Position numbers and translations under genes: made by a program. From NCBI GenBank assembly GCA_973895155.1, contig OZ316894.1:8308001-8372000 (forward strand): a DNA stretch of 64,000 nucleotides, in the 5' to 3' direction. The notes under the pieces were generated by a model, which worked only from the letters and a program-made list of their open reading frames with translations, had not been told where the DNA came from and did no database searches. Within the stretch, counting starts at the first letter, position 1, and every line of letters starts with the position of its first letter. Positions 22,970 to 33,900 of this stretch are shown piece by piece. This stretch comes from Marsupella aquatica. Its lineage: Eukaryota > Marchantiophyta.

Positions 22970-23113
22970 AGGGAATAATATGTTGGGTCTTGGAATGAGG
23001 CAAAAACAACACTCAAGTCCATTTGCCTCAAGTATGAAGTTATTCATGCATGCAAGAATGATTGCATCTTTTGGGAAGAGTATGTCGGTGCAACCACATA
23101 CCCCATCTAACAC
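22970..23113 (+). pseudogene. Transposase_21/TNPD fragment inside the CACTA element
   Basis: One plus-strand frame reads EAKTTLKSICLKYEVIHACK followed by NDCIFWEEY. The YE-x-IHAC-x-ND segment is a hallmark of the CACTA TNP2/TNPD transposase family, where YEKIHACPNDC is the usual form. It has a stop before and after and is a relic of the parent transposase. Confidence 0.75.
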
Positions 23114-23162
23114 ATCAAAACTTTTCATTCTAACACAATCAAAAATTTTCTTTTTGTCATAA

Positions 23163-23345
23163 CCAGACTTTCCCATACTCCCAGCATCGGACTTTCCCAT
23201 TCTTCTAGCATCGGACTTTCCCATACTCCCAGCATCGGACTTTCCCATTCCTCTAGCATCGAACTTTCCCATTCTTCTAGCATCGGACTTTCCCATACTC
23301 CCAGCATCGGACTTTCCCATTCTCCCAACATCGGACTTTGCCATG
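23163..23345. repeat. Right subterminal 24-bp array of the CACTA element
   Basis: Seven to eight copies of about 'cccatactcccagcatcgga' plus 'cttt', the inverse of the left array. From 23346 to 23660 single ATCGGA/TCCGAT motifs continue at irregular spacing toward the terminus. Confidence 0.9.
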
Positions 23346-23996
23346 TTAGCACAATCGGATATAATATCCGTTATTATTAACTACGGAAAGTTTCCGATCA
23401 ATATTGTAACGCACATCATTTTCGTTACAAAAAACATCGGACATATCAATCAAGTTTCTGTTGAGGGATCCGATGTGTTTTCTAACGGATATGATCCGTT
23501 TTTTAACGCATCGGAAAGGTTCCGTTGTCAATTATATCGGAAATGAAGATATCCGAAGCCGAGAGTATGGCATATTGCCATTTTTTGATAATCGGAATTT
23601 CCGATGCTAAAAGAATCGGACGCCGATTGTTCGCAAAAATTGAGCATCGGAAATCAGCTTAATATGTACTAGTGAGTGTGGCCAGGTGATGTCAACATCA
23701 CTATTGGGTCAATTGATTCAATACTAAGGATGTTGGAAAACCCAAATCCAATGATCAAATCACTTGTGGAGGGGCCAGACTCGACAAGTCTTTTTAAAGA
23801 TCTCCTTTTTAGGAGAAAAGATATCTTGGAGGCAAGTGTCCTTAGAGCATTTGAGGATGACATTGCCTACATCTCAAGCCTAGGTACTTTACTCACAATC
23901 CTTTAATTTATTATTATTTAATAATATAAGCTCACACACACTGACACTCAGTCTACTTTGTGTAGTTGTTGCTCCTCCTAGCCAAGGTTTCATTAA

Positions 23997-24050
23997 TAGG
24001 GTTTAAACCCTAAACCCTAAATTGGGGTTTAGGGTCTGACTAGGGTTTTA
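23997..24050. promoter_or_regulatory. Inverted telobox cluster in an intron
   Basis: AAACCCTAAACCCTAAA is followed directly by GGGGTTTAGGGT and then TAGGGTTTT. Two telomere-type (CCCTAAA) tracts therefore face each other in the DUF7869-gene intron. Teloboxes bind plant regulatory proteins, but this may be a chance or inserted interstitial telomere repeat. Confidence 0.6.
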
Positions 24051-25385
24051 TTTAAAAGCATTTTGAGATTGTTACATTGTGATGTAGCACCTGAGGCACC
24101 AAAGTTCAGGCCCCTTCCACGAGTATTGAAGCTACAACTGGATAATTGTGCCTCAAACAACAAGAACAGATATATGATGGCTTATTTGTCATTGTTGACG
24201 GCAAGGGAGGTGTTTGAAGAGGTTCATCTTGGTTTTATGGTAGTTGGGCATACTCATGAGGACGTTGACGGTATGTTTGGGAATTTTTCAGAGTCTATGA
24301 TGCATAACCCCACATACTCATTGCCTGAGTTAATGTCCTTGTTCATGAGAGCAAGGACACCCAATGCAGTCCCACATTTTCTATAGGAGGTCCCAGATTT
24401 CAAAAACTACTTTAGCTCGATTCATGTTGAAGGGCCCTGAGGCATTGGTGGGGCATTTAAAACCCAGGCTGTTTAGGTTCTATGTTTGTCATGATAGTAT
24501 GCCATGCTTCCAATACAAAATGAAATCAACTGATCAGGGATGATTACCCAAGGAAGGTATTGAAATGTGGTCATGGAAAGATGACAAAAGTCCTCACATC
24601 CCAATTGGGGTGCCCAAACGGCTACCAATGATGGAGTTGAAAATGCTTCCTGAAGTGCTGACAGGGTTGAAGAAGCATGTGTCATTCTTTGAGTTTATTC
24701 TAAAGCGAACAAAAGAGGAAGAACCAAAGCGACGTTGGACAACTCTCATCAATTATTGGAATGACATTGTAGATACTCTAGAGGGTGAGCAGATGCAATA
24801 TGAACCTGAAGGTGCACACAACTTGGAATACAGGTTTTGGCCTTTATCAATATGGAGAGAGCACGTTCCACCAGAATATCAAAACGTGGCATGTGAGTTG
24901 GAGGCAACAGTGGATTATGTGGGACCAGCAAAAGATAAACCTCCTGAGAGTTTTAACCCTATGGTTGATGTTGTGAAGGGCTGTTATGTGTTGGTACGGC
25001 CGGACGACTCAGACCTGGATGTTTATCCCGTCCATATGGGGTTAGTTGTTATAGATGTGGTAGAAGGACCAGTGAATGAACAAAACCTTCTTACTCATGT
25101 ATGTGGCGTTGAGTGGTTTAGACCATTTATGGCAAAGAAGCAACGTGCATGGTCAATCAGACTGGCAGCCAAGAGAGCGGTGGGCAGATTCTTGGGATAA
25201 GAAATGGGAACGTGATCCAGCTCCAATATACAAGGAAGCTGAGACAATAGATGTTTCCTCTGCCTTGTGGTGTTTCAAAGCTAGCACGCAAAGGACCAGT
25301 GACAGGGCTGGTAGGAATTCCAAAGAATGTTGCTGCCAAGGCAAGAGACTATCTCTTGACATGCATAGCAAGTGACAAATCCTAG

Positions 25386-25929
25386 ACAATAATGAAGCAT
25401 GTAGTTTAGCATACAGTTTAAAAGGCAACTCAGAATAGTAGTAGCCAGAGAACTCAAGTTTAGACAAGTCTTATTGTCTAAGTTAGTTAGTTGGTTAGTT
25501 TATTTAAGATATAATATTAGTTAGTGGGGCCTTAGCTTGGTGATATTAAGGCATGATATTATTGACATTCAAATGAATGTCCATTAGACATTGTAATATA
25601 CAACAATCCTATTAATTGTTGTAAAGAAACTAACTAATTAAAGGGTGGTACTTACTATGATTGTAGGTCACGCACCCTGGTGCGTGTCAATTTTTTTTGT
25701 ATTCAACCCTATAGTAATTAAATAGACAATTGAAACAATGAATGATAGTTTAATTAAGGATTTGTGCATGGATCAAGAAGTACTTGATGTCATTTAGTGA
25801 TGCATTGTTATAAAGATCTTGCAACAAAACATTTGAAGTTTTTGACTATCCCACCAAATGTTAAAGAGGTTGATCATTCATTAACTAATAATATTTAGAT
25901 AAAATTGGAATTAATCTAATACTTCAGTA
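25386..25929. other. Spacer between the DUF7869-type gene and the copia remnant
   Basis: AT-rich; no open frame of note. 'cacgcaccctggtgcgtg' at 25670-25687 is an isolated palindrome. The left end of the copia remnant probably lies in here but has no visible LTR. Confidence 0.4.
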
Positions 25930-26843
25930 TTCCTTAAATTGGGGTTACATACCAGACATCTCTAAGAACTTGATTTCTCTTGGTGCTTTGGAAGCTGGTG
26001 GATCTCATTTCACTACACGTGATGGTGCGCTCTTTGTTGTCAAAGATGATATGTCTTTGATTAAGGTGCTATGGCAGAATAATTTTTACATCTTGGAAGG
26101 AGATGTCATTACTCCTAGAGTGTAGCATGTGGATTCTGTGGCCGTGGAACGTTTGGATGTAGCAGCAACATCTGTTGTAGAGTCATCTTTGGCTGCTTCA
26201 ATTGAAGCACCCTCCACATCTGGTCGCACACAAGCCATAGATTTGTGGCATGCACGGTTAGGACATTTGAGTGGTAAAGGATTGGCAGCCTTGGCAAACA
26301 GAGATTTGCTTCAAGGCACTCAATCTGGTAATTCTGCAATTATGGTTGTCTCAAAGGCAATATTGGAGAAGGTACTTGCCAAGTATGGAATGGAGAATGC
26401 AAAACCAGTTGGTACTCCATTGGCTTCCCACTTTAAACTCTCAAAGAATGATTGCCTTTCTAGTGAGAGTGATAGAAGTCCTGGCGATGAAACATGTTCC
26501 CTATGATAGTGTTGTGGGTAGTTTGATGTATGCAATGACATGCACTAGACCTGACATTGCCCACACTATTAGCATTTTGAGCAACTTTATGGCAAATCCT
26601 GGTAAGCTTCACTGGGAAGCAGTGAAGTGGGTTTTGCGGTATCTGAAAGGTACCTTAGATTGTGGGATCTTATTTGACGGTAAATGTGACTCTACATTAG
26701 AGTTGGAAGGTTTTGTAGATTCAAATTATGCTGGTAACTTGGATAACAGGAAGTCTACTACAGGCTATGTGTTTATGCTGGGTGGAGGTTCTATCAGCTG
26801 GAAGTCGGCAACTCAATCTTGTGTTGCGTTGTCTACTACTGAG

Positions 26844-27045
26844 CACTGGGCCCTCAGTCTTAACTAATACATGGAGGACGTGCGAACGCTCGAAGGGTAG
26901 TTTTTATTCATTTAAAACTAATAATTATAATTATTACCGGTAATAAGGGAAATTTTAATGGTAAAACAAAAATAACAAGGGGTAAACACGAAAAGGGCCC
27001 GATTGCAGGGGGTCCACTTCTTTAACATGGAGTGAGGGCCCAGGG
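26844..27045. mobile_element. 202-bp hAT-like MITE inside copia RNase H
   Basis: The ends are CACTGGGCCCTCAGTC and the complement of CCCTGGGCCCTCACTC, matching at 14 of 16 positions. The flanks are an exact 8-bp duplication CTACTGAG (26836-26843 and 27046-27053). Removing it restores the copia frame STTETEYMVTCEATKEL. It shares the GGACGTGCGAACG word and the CTGGGCCC ends with the 665-bp element at 14677. Confidence 0.9.
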
Positions 27046-27456
27046 CTACTGAGACTGAGTACATGGTTACATGTGAGGCAACCAAGGAGCTGATCTGGCT
27101 ACGGAGATTGGTGAGTGATCTGGGTCTTTCACCTGAAAGACCGGTGCTGCTGTGTGACAGTCAAAGTGCTTTGCATCTGGCTAAGAACCCTGTGTTCCAT
27201 GCCAGGACAAAACACATTGATATTTGTTATCACTTCATCCGTGAGGTGATTGAGACAAAGCAGATGTTTCTAGAGAAGGTGGCTTCAAAGGAGAATGCGA
27301 CAGACATGCTTACCAAAGTTTTACCTACCAGTAGCTTTAGTCATTGTGTGAATATTATTAATGTTAGGGCCAAACCAGAGACTATGTAGATATGTTACTT
27401 AGTTACATATTGTATATCACCTGACTCATTGTGTGAACTGGAGTCAAGGTGCAGAT

Positions 27457-27749
27457 TGTTAGAAATTGACTCGAGTTCCCGACTTAGTTAGCTTGGCCTT
27501 ACTAGGGTTAGTTAACCCTAGATTACATTAGGATAAGATTCACTTAGTTTAGGCCCACTCATCTTGGCCCCCTTGGGAGGTATAGGCTGGAGGGAGAGCA
27601 CTCTCTCCCTCATTCTTCACATGTACTCTCATTTGCTATGGAGCCTTCAGGAGTTTCTCCACTCTGGGTGCCTCGTCAGTGTAGCATCTGATTGAGTGTC
27701 CCTCATGTTTCCGCATTGCTGTCTAGTCCAGAGCCGACGGTTTCTTACA
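27457..27749 (+). repeat. 3' LTR of the copia element (293 bp)
   Basis: It begins TGTTAGAAATTGAC after a purine-rich stretch and ends TTTCTTACA, with the TG...CA ends and short terminal inverted repeat usual for plant copia LTRs. It stops 90 bases before the left edge of the segmental duplication. Confidence 0.8.
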
Positions 27750-28319
27750 GGAAAGAGTGGCGAGGGCCGTCAGATGGGTCAAAAGGTGTTAGGTCCAAAT
27801 GCAACTTTTGAATGAATTGGTTTTTTCAAGGGGAAAAAAAGGTGTTTGGTCCATAGGAACCACTCTTGGTGAATGTGCCTGAAAGTTAATTAAGTTCCTA
27901 TCAAGAGGAGAGAAGCGGTGGCAAGCATGACTGTGCGGTACTTCATGGGAGTGTGCTGATCCTTTCGTAGCTTCCAAATCCCTTTTTTGGTTTGCCTTTT
28001 AGGAGACTCAGTTGTTCTACTCCTGGTACCAGCTCTCCCGGCCCTGCACTTTGACCTCTGGTCCCCCTGGGTGGTTGCTCCTTTTTTGGGCCCCCCTTTT
28101 TTGTATTCTGGCCATTTGAATGAATTTGGTTTGGTTTTTAAGGCAAAAAAGAGGAGTCCCCAGAATGGATGTTATCAACCAGGTTACTCGTAGCGAGGCA
28201 GTTGCACATAGAAAATTAAGGGTCATGTGAGGAAAAGTTTTGCTCACGCGAGTAAAGTTTTTACTGTTTCCTTGCAGGCTACAATATATGACCCAATTAA
28301 GTATCCATCAAGATCCCCA

Positions 28320-28545
28320 AGAGAAATTATACACAAATGAATGAAATTTTGATCAAGATCCCGGGGCCAAATCATGCATATAAATGCTGACCAAAAGCAA
28401 ATCAGGGAACAGGGAGTGACCCTACTAGTCCTAAGGTTACACACAAATGAATGAAGTTTTGATCAAGATCCAGGAGAGAAATCGCGCATATAAATGCTAA
28501 CCAAAAGCAAATCAGGGAACAGGGAGTGACCCTACTAGTCCTAAG
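28320..28545. repeat. ~112-bp tandem duplication upstream of kinase gene 1
   Basis: Two adjacent copies of 'acacaaatgaatgaa...ctactagtcctaagg' lie at 28330-28435 and 28441-28545. The second duplication unit has a single diverged copy near 44115-44220. Confidence 0.8.
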
Positions 28546-28684
28546 GTCTTTGTGACTGGGGTGATGTCCCTTCGTCATCTCGTTAACTGTCGTCTGTCAT
28601 GATTCTCAACTTGCCCCTTTCCCTCACACGTCTCCTCTGGATTCCACATTAGTCAGGGTGGCTACTATTTTATGTACTCACAAG

Positions 28685-28885
28685 CATAGGCCAATTATAC
28701 GGTACGTTGGTCTGGCTGAATTTTTTGTCAATTATACGGTACTTTGGTCTGGTTGAGTACTTTTTGTCAATTATACGGTACTTTGGTCTGGTTGAGTACT
28801 TTTTGATTTGTCAATTGTAGACTACTTAAGTCTGGTTGCGGAGTACTTTTTGTCATTTCTAGAGTACTTTCTGATTATTGTAGAA
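28685..28885. repeat. ~40-bp degenerate tandem repeat
   Basis: Four to five copies of 'caattatacggtactttggt' followed by 'ctggttgagtactttttgt' decay toward the right. I see no counterpart in the second duplication unit. Confidence 0.8.
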
Positions 28886-30907
28886 GTACTTTCTGGCTAA
28901 TGTTCACTCTGATGCATTCCCTGGTCGCGAATGGAGCAGAATTTTTTAAATTTCAGCCTCAGTATCATTAGCCTGCCTGTTTTTCGCACACAACAATATG
29001 ACATATCCTTAGCCTGCCTGTTTTTTAGGTGTGTGATTGGTTAAATTTCGCCCACAATAATATGGCTGAAACCACTCTCCACTACTCATCGAGAGATGGC
29101 GTACAAGTCCGAACATTCGCTGAATTTCACACTAGCGCATTTTTTTAATCGAAAAGAGAGACCACGCATGTAAAGGCGAATGTCACATACGTACCTTCTG
29201 GATTGGCTCAAGTCCGTGAGGACCATGCCGAGTCGAAGGGCCCACCAAGGGACCCAAAGAAGTCTTCATCCTCATCGCCGTCCAAATCCATACCAGATTT
29301 ACTACGTCGGGTGAGCTCATCAAATATCGAAAGTAATCAAATGATTCATTTGCTGGATCACATGGGTCGGCCAGGTCGATGCAATCAGATGATTGCCAGG
29401 AAATCTTTCTTTTTTTTCATTTTGGGATACTCCTTGACTTCTTGGGCCTCGTTGGTCTTCTTGGGTCTTTCCTTCCCGCTGGTCTTTCTTGGGGTCTTTC
29501 CCTTCCCCTTGGCCATCTTGGCTTTTTGGCAGTGTATATATATGCTAGGAACCCAGCCAAAGATCATAAGATCAAACTCTCCTAAGGACTTGCAAGGAAC
29601 CCTGCCAAAAATCACAAGATCAAACTCTCCTAAGGACTTGCAACCAATGTAACGTCTTGCTGCTAGGACAGAGTATTCCTGGGAGTAGGCCTCCATTTCT
29701 CTAATTGTAGAGAACCTTCCTAGCTTAGTGTCGACGGTAGTCCACTAGATCTGAATTAGATCTCAATTGCTAAGTAAGGTCGCTGGTAAGTTGCAAGCAT
29801 TGACCTCGATCCCCGTGGCCGGAGCAAGTCAAATGGGTCTTCGCTGCTTATAAGTGTTCTAACTACGTACTACCTACATACTTTTGTGAACTATGTACTA
29901 GCTACAGGTAATTTCGGGAAGCCATCAGCACTGCGAATCGAGGGGGAAATCGAGGCGCCAAGCCTGATTCGCGCTGAAATTCTCGTTGTTACAGACATCA
30001 AGAGACGAATTAAGTCTGCTGCAGATCGACATCCTACCATTCAATTGCATCACTTGAATCTTTGCGGTGGAGGGCATTTAGGGACTGGCACGATGACTCC
30101 TGTAGAACTGTGTACAGAGGAATCGATCCTTTTAAAAAACAAATCGATGTTGATGATTATGCGCTTGCGACCTGTACTGGAGTAGTGCTTCGATCGACGG
30201 ACAATTAGCTCTCTTCAGGTTGGACTGGATGGGATTGGGACGAGCGACAGAACCAAGTGCGCGCTGCTCCGGAGCCTGTTCCAGTAGGAGAGGTTGTATA
30301 CAGCACGTCAATGTAGAAGAAATACACAATCCGGGATTCTACCAAATTTCCCTTCTTAATCAATATTGTTAGAGCTGCTGCAGGCACCATTTGATGAACG
30401 CGTGATCTCTGGGAGGGATCCAGGAGATAGGTGACGTCGGAGATTTCGAGACGAAGTTATTTCGACTCATGCATGGGTGTTGATGGATTTGAGCACTTGG
30501 GCTCGATACGCCTTCATCGGTATTCACAGAAGTATATAGATATCTGTACTCGTACTTGTGAAAATTGTGGGAATTTGTGTTGGCCTGAAGACAGCTCAGC
30601 GACTGTAGCCGACGGGAGAGGAGATAATGAATTAAGTTCGGGGGCCATTTGTTTTGCAGCTTGACATCGGCCCGTTTGGGTCTCGGACATTGAATTCAAT
30701 GTGTATTGTGGTCAGAGGACGCGAATCTAGATAAGTAGCCAAACTCGGCGGTCTTACCACGTACTGATGCTCCAGACAATTTTACAGATGCCCATTCAGA
30801 TTTAAATAAACATGATCAGATATTCAGATGTCATAGGCACACAAGCAAATGTCTTGTTCAGGCTGCGGTCGGAGTCAGGGCTTAGACTGAGGTTGAGAGG
30901 AGCTCCG
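28886..30907 (+). promoter_or_regulatory. Upstream region of receptor kinase gene 1
   Basis: It contains two copies of 'aagatcaaactctcctaagg' (29570-29640), also present twice in unit 2 (44690-44765). The longest open frame, 29203-29652, is not kept open in the second unit, so I treat the whole stretch as non-coding upstream sequence. The transcription start and a TATA box were not identified. Confidence 0.4.
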
Positions 30908-33900
30908 ATGTCGAAAGCTGGTTTTGTTCGAACTTTGCTGCTGCTGCTGCTGCTCATCACTTCTTTGGGTCCGGTTTTAAGTCAAACTCGTGAGTTTCCT
31001 CTTCCCGGAGCTGAATTTTGATGCTCAAGATAAGGTGTATTGAGTATATATACCGATAGTCTTTTTACTCCTGAACGTTAGGACCATTTCAGTAGCTTCC
31101 AATTTTGTTTGCAGCTAGCTAGAATTGACTCTGTATTAAGGGATACCAGGGGGGGGGGGGGGCGCACTTTTAGCTGTGCTAAGGATGCTACCGTTTACGT
31201 CGATCAATATTTCCCGGACTCCCCAGTATGTGGAGCTTCCAAATGATGTCTTTCTTACGTCATTGGAGTCCGGACCTCTAGGTGCAAGATCGATGATTCA
31301 GCAGGTTTATAATTAGTTTCCCGTTTCTACGAATCCATGCATGCCGGATGTATTGTCGACTAAATTGTGATGTTCGAACAACCGTTATTAGGGAAAGTGA
31401 AAAATTGAAATAAGAATTTCAGCGTTTATTGATCTCTTAGCTAGGCTCGTAGGCGGAATTGAGTCGAATTTTTGTGTGTACGCTGGACAACTCCTCGACG
31501 ATCCTCACATTAGGCCCGTTAGATAGCACTTGCACGCAAGTCATTCTGGCTACTAGCTGTGACATACATGGACATGCCCTGAGCGTTCAATCCTGGATTT
31601 AGCTAGGATTTAGCCCAAACCCAACCTTCATGTGCAGTTGTTGATTGATTATAGATAGGAGGTTGAGTTTGCAGCACATACCAGATGACAGGTAGCAATA
31701 TAGACCGTACAGGCTGGATTCGATAAGGCCGGGTAATTAAGTCTGCTAGAACTTGGGTTCGTGTCCAATTAAGCAGTCCATTTCGGGACATTTGATCGAT
31801 GATCGGCAAAGATTCATGCACGAAACTTTCAACCTTATCGATCATGGTATTTGAATGGCAGCTGTGATTGGATTGAGTATTGATTGCGGGAGCGTTGTGA
31901 ACTACACCGACTCAAAAATTCAATGGGTCACCGATGATGGATACGTCAGGACAGGGAAGAATGCACAAGTCTCGGCCAACCTTTCTGTACACAACCCGAG
32001 ACAATCACAAACTTTGAGGTACTTCGACGAAGGGCGAGGGAGAGATTGCTACGAGCTGCCTGTGACGCCCCAGTACACGTACCTTATTCGTTCTACTTTT
32101 CACTATGGAGACTGGAATAGTCCAGAAAATGGCGGGGAAAATGGCACACTTTTCGATGTCTCCCTCAACGGCAATTGGTGGCTAGCGTTTGGACCGTTCA
32201 TAGAAGGTACAATCTCATGTATATGGCTACTTAAGTCCAGTCCACCAAGCGTTTTCCGTATATGCATGCTGTTTATAACAAACGAGTCAAAGGAAAAATA
32301 TCCTGCGGCCTCTTCAATTCTGCGTAAAATCTGGAAAATTCTGAGACGAAAGTGCCAGCTAGCACAGAGAGTTCCTTGTTAAATTGCAGTTACTTGAGTT
32401 TTCTCAAGAATTTTAATATTTTATAGTGTTAAACGGCAATACTTGGCAAGAACTCGGACCGTACGTAAGAGGTACAATGTCATATAGCCACTTAATTCCG
32501 GTCCACTGAGCTTTTTAATTTATTTTTATATTTGTTTTTACAAGCGAATGAAAGGGAAAGTCTCCTGCGGCCGCTTCAATTCTCTGTAAAATTTGACAGC
32601 ACCTGAAGGAACGAAAGTGCCAGCTAGCACAGATCGAGAGGTCCTTGTTCAAGTGCAGTCGCTTCCGTTTTCTCAAGAATGTTGTAGTGTCAACGATGCT
32701 GCATAGTGGAGTACTGTCCTGTGACTCTAGTTGCAGTTCGTAGTTTAATTTTTGCCATTATCACCAAATATTCTTGAGTAATGAATTCGATAGATTGATA
32801 CAAGCACGACATCGTTTTTACGAAGTAGGATGAAAACTCCATTGCTGCATTTACGTTTAGGGTAAGGAATCATATACTGGCATAACTCCGTGATCGGAGA
32901 ATTTTGTGTGCTCATGACCTCAATGTTTCCAGTTCTTCTCCAGCATGGTTTCAATGAGGTTGATTGCTATTGCACGCTTCAAGCCTGGTGAATCGCTTGA
33001 GCAACGAACCCGATTCCAACATTGAAAGCTTTCCGACTCTTGGGTTCATGAGTTTTGTGAATTGTTCAGCCGCCAGGTCTTTCGTTCTGAAGCAGACTCT
33101 AAATGTTCGTGATGGCAATCCACAATCATACCAGGTGATCCAACTTATAACGCGTATTGGTTCGACGAGCAATTGTTTGAAGTGCTGGTGTACATCGAGG
33201 GTAACACCAACACCCTCGATTTCTGCCTGGTAAGAGTCACGGGGACTCCATTCATTTCCTCGTTGGAGTTGAGGCAGCTGGCACCTGGAATGTACACGAC
33301 AGTGGTGGGGAACCACAAATACATGTCCCTTGTGCAAAGACTCAATGCGGGTGCCGATGCAAATGGTCCTCCTTACCTCAGGTGCGCTACGTACTTAGTT
33401 CTTAAAAGTTGTGATCGTTGCAGGGTTGCTGCCTTTGTCCATGGATTTCTGAACTTGTACTGTGTTTGTTTAGAGACCATAAAATTCGTGATGGAGTAGC
33501 TTACTGGAGAGCGTCAATTCAGTATCAATTATGCTATGAAACTCACGGATGAAGGAGGCCAGGGGGGAAGAATGAAACAAAAAGCCACGTCGATCAGAAA
33601 ATGATCGACCGCCGCTCGTGTTGGAATCAGCCTTCCAATGGCCACTTTGCCGGAAACAGAGGACGCGTTCTACCTCAAATGTGATAATTAAGCAGACTGA
33701 CCTGAAATATATAAGTTGCCATATTTAATTGGCCTGACTGACGCAGTGAAGTCTGCAGGTATCCCGATGATCAATATGACCGAATCTGGACAACCCCTAC
33801 AGGAGGTTGGGACAATTCTACTCATATCAGGAAAACCAACATTAGTACGTCTACGACTCTTGAGAGACCGCCAAAGAAGGTGATGGAGGATGCTTGGATT

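Larger units (their letters stand above)
22041..23674. mobile_element. 1634-bp deleted CACTA (En/Spm-type) element
   Basis: The element begins CACTAGTACAT and ends ATGTACTAGTG, the canonical CACTA terminus, flanked by the 3-bp duplication AGT (22038-22040 and 23675-23677). Taking out the element and one AGT joins GGA GT|G TGG in the frame of the host gene. Subterminal zones are packed with TCCGAT/ATCGGA motifs: a 24-bp tandem repeat on the left and its inverse on the right, plus a 13-bp hairpin (ATATCCGATACTA, 22117-22129 with 22155-22167). Such arrays are where CACTA transposases bind. Only a scrap of transposase remains, so it is non-autonomous. Confidence 0.95.
20336..25385 (+). pseudogene. 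DUF7869-type protein gene, decayed and split by a CACTA element
   Basis: From ATG 20336 the frame encodes an N-terminal region whose LPKALWMGMPVKVVDENKLI segment resembles the DUF8039-type domain of plant transposon-linked proteins. It shifts frame at about 21430-21466 into SQPTLSHLHQMYFKEFSRHK...FSKCTTC and HGPKAIAQYHVG. A CACTA element interrupts it at 22041-23674. Coding resumes (WPGDVNITIGSIDSI) to a donor at 23884, and after an intron QLDNCASNNKNRY...VGHTHEDVDGMFG appears, the signature of DUF7869. Further damage: TAG 24385-24387, a frameshift near 24440, TGA at 24541-24543 and a shift near 25160-25200; the likely stop is 25383-25385. DUF7869 proteins are multicopy in plants and often regarded as transposon-derived; their biochemical role is unproven to my knowledge. 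The Asn-rich motif and HTHED could be part of an RNase-H-like fold (inference). Confidence 0.75.
25930..27749 (+). mobile_element. Internally deleted Ty1/copia retrotransposon with 3' LTR
   Basis: The left part encodes a gag-pre-integrase segment (YIPDISKNLISLGALEAGGS and IDLWHARLGHLSGKGL). It then jumps directly to the end of reverse transcriptase and RNase H (VVGSLMYAMTCTRPDIAHTI, STTGYVFMLGGGSISWKSAT). The integrase core and most of the reverse transcriptase are missing. After a hAT-like insertion, RNase H resumes (CEATKELIWLRRLVSDLGLS, SQSALHLAKNPVFHARTKHI) and ends near 27389. No matching 5' LTR is in the window, so the left end was lost. The element is dead. Confidence 0.85.

Noticed and set aside
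22856-23344. Minus-strand frame encoding repeated MGKSDAG-type units
   Set aside because: This is translation of the 24-bp subterminal DNA repeat of the CACTA element; the period is a multiple of three, so the frame stays open by chance.
23997-24050. True telomere or chromosome end
   Set aside because: There are only two to three repeat units, inverted, inside an intron with coding sequence on both sides.
29203-29652. 149-codon plus-strand frame upstream of kinase gene 1
   Set aside because: The homologous stretch in the second duplication unit (around 44400-44720) does not keep the frame, and no domain is recognisable.
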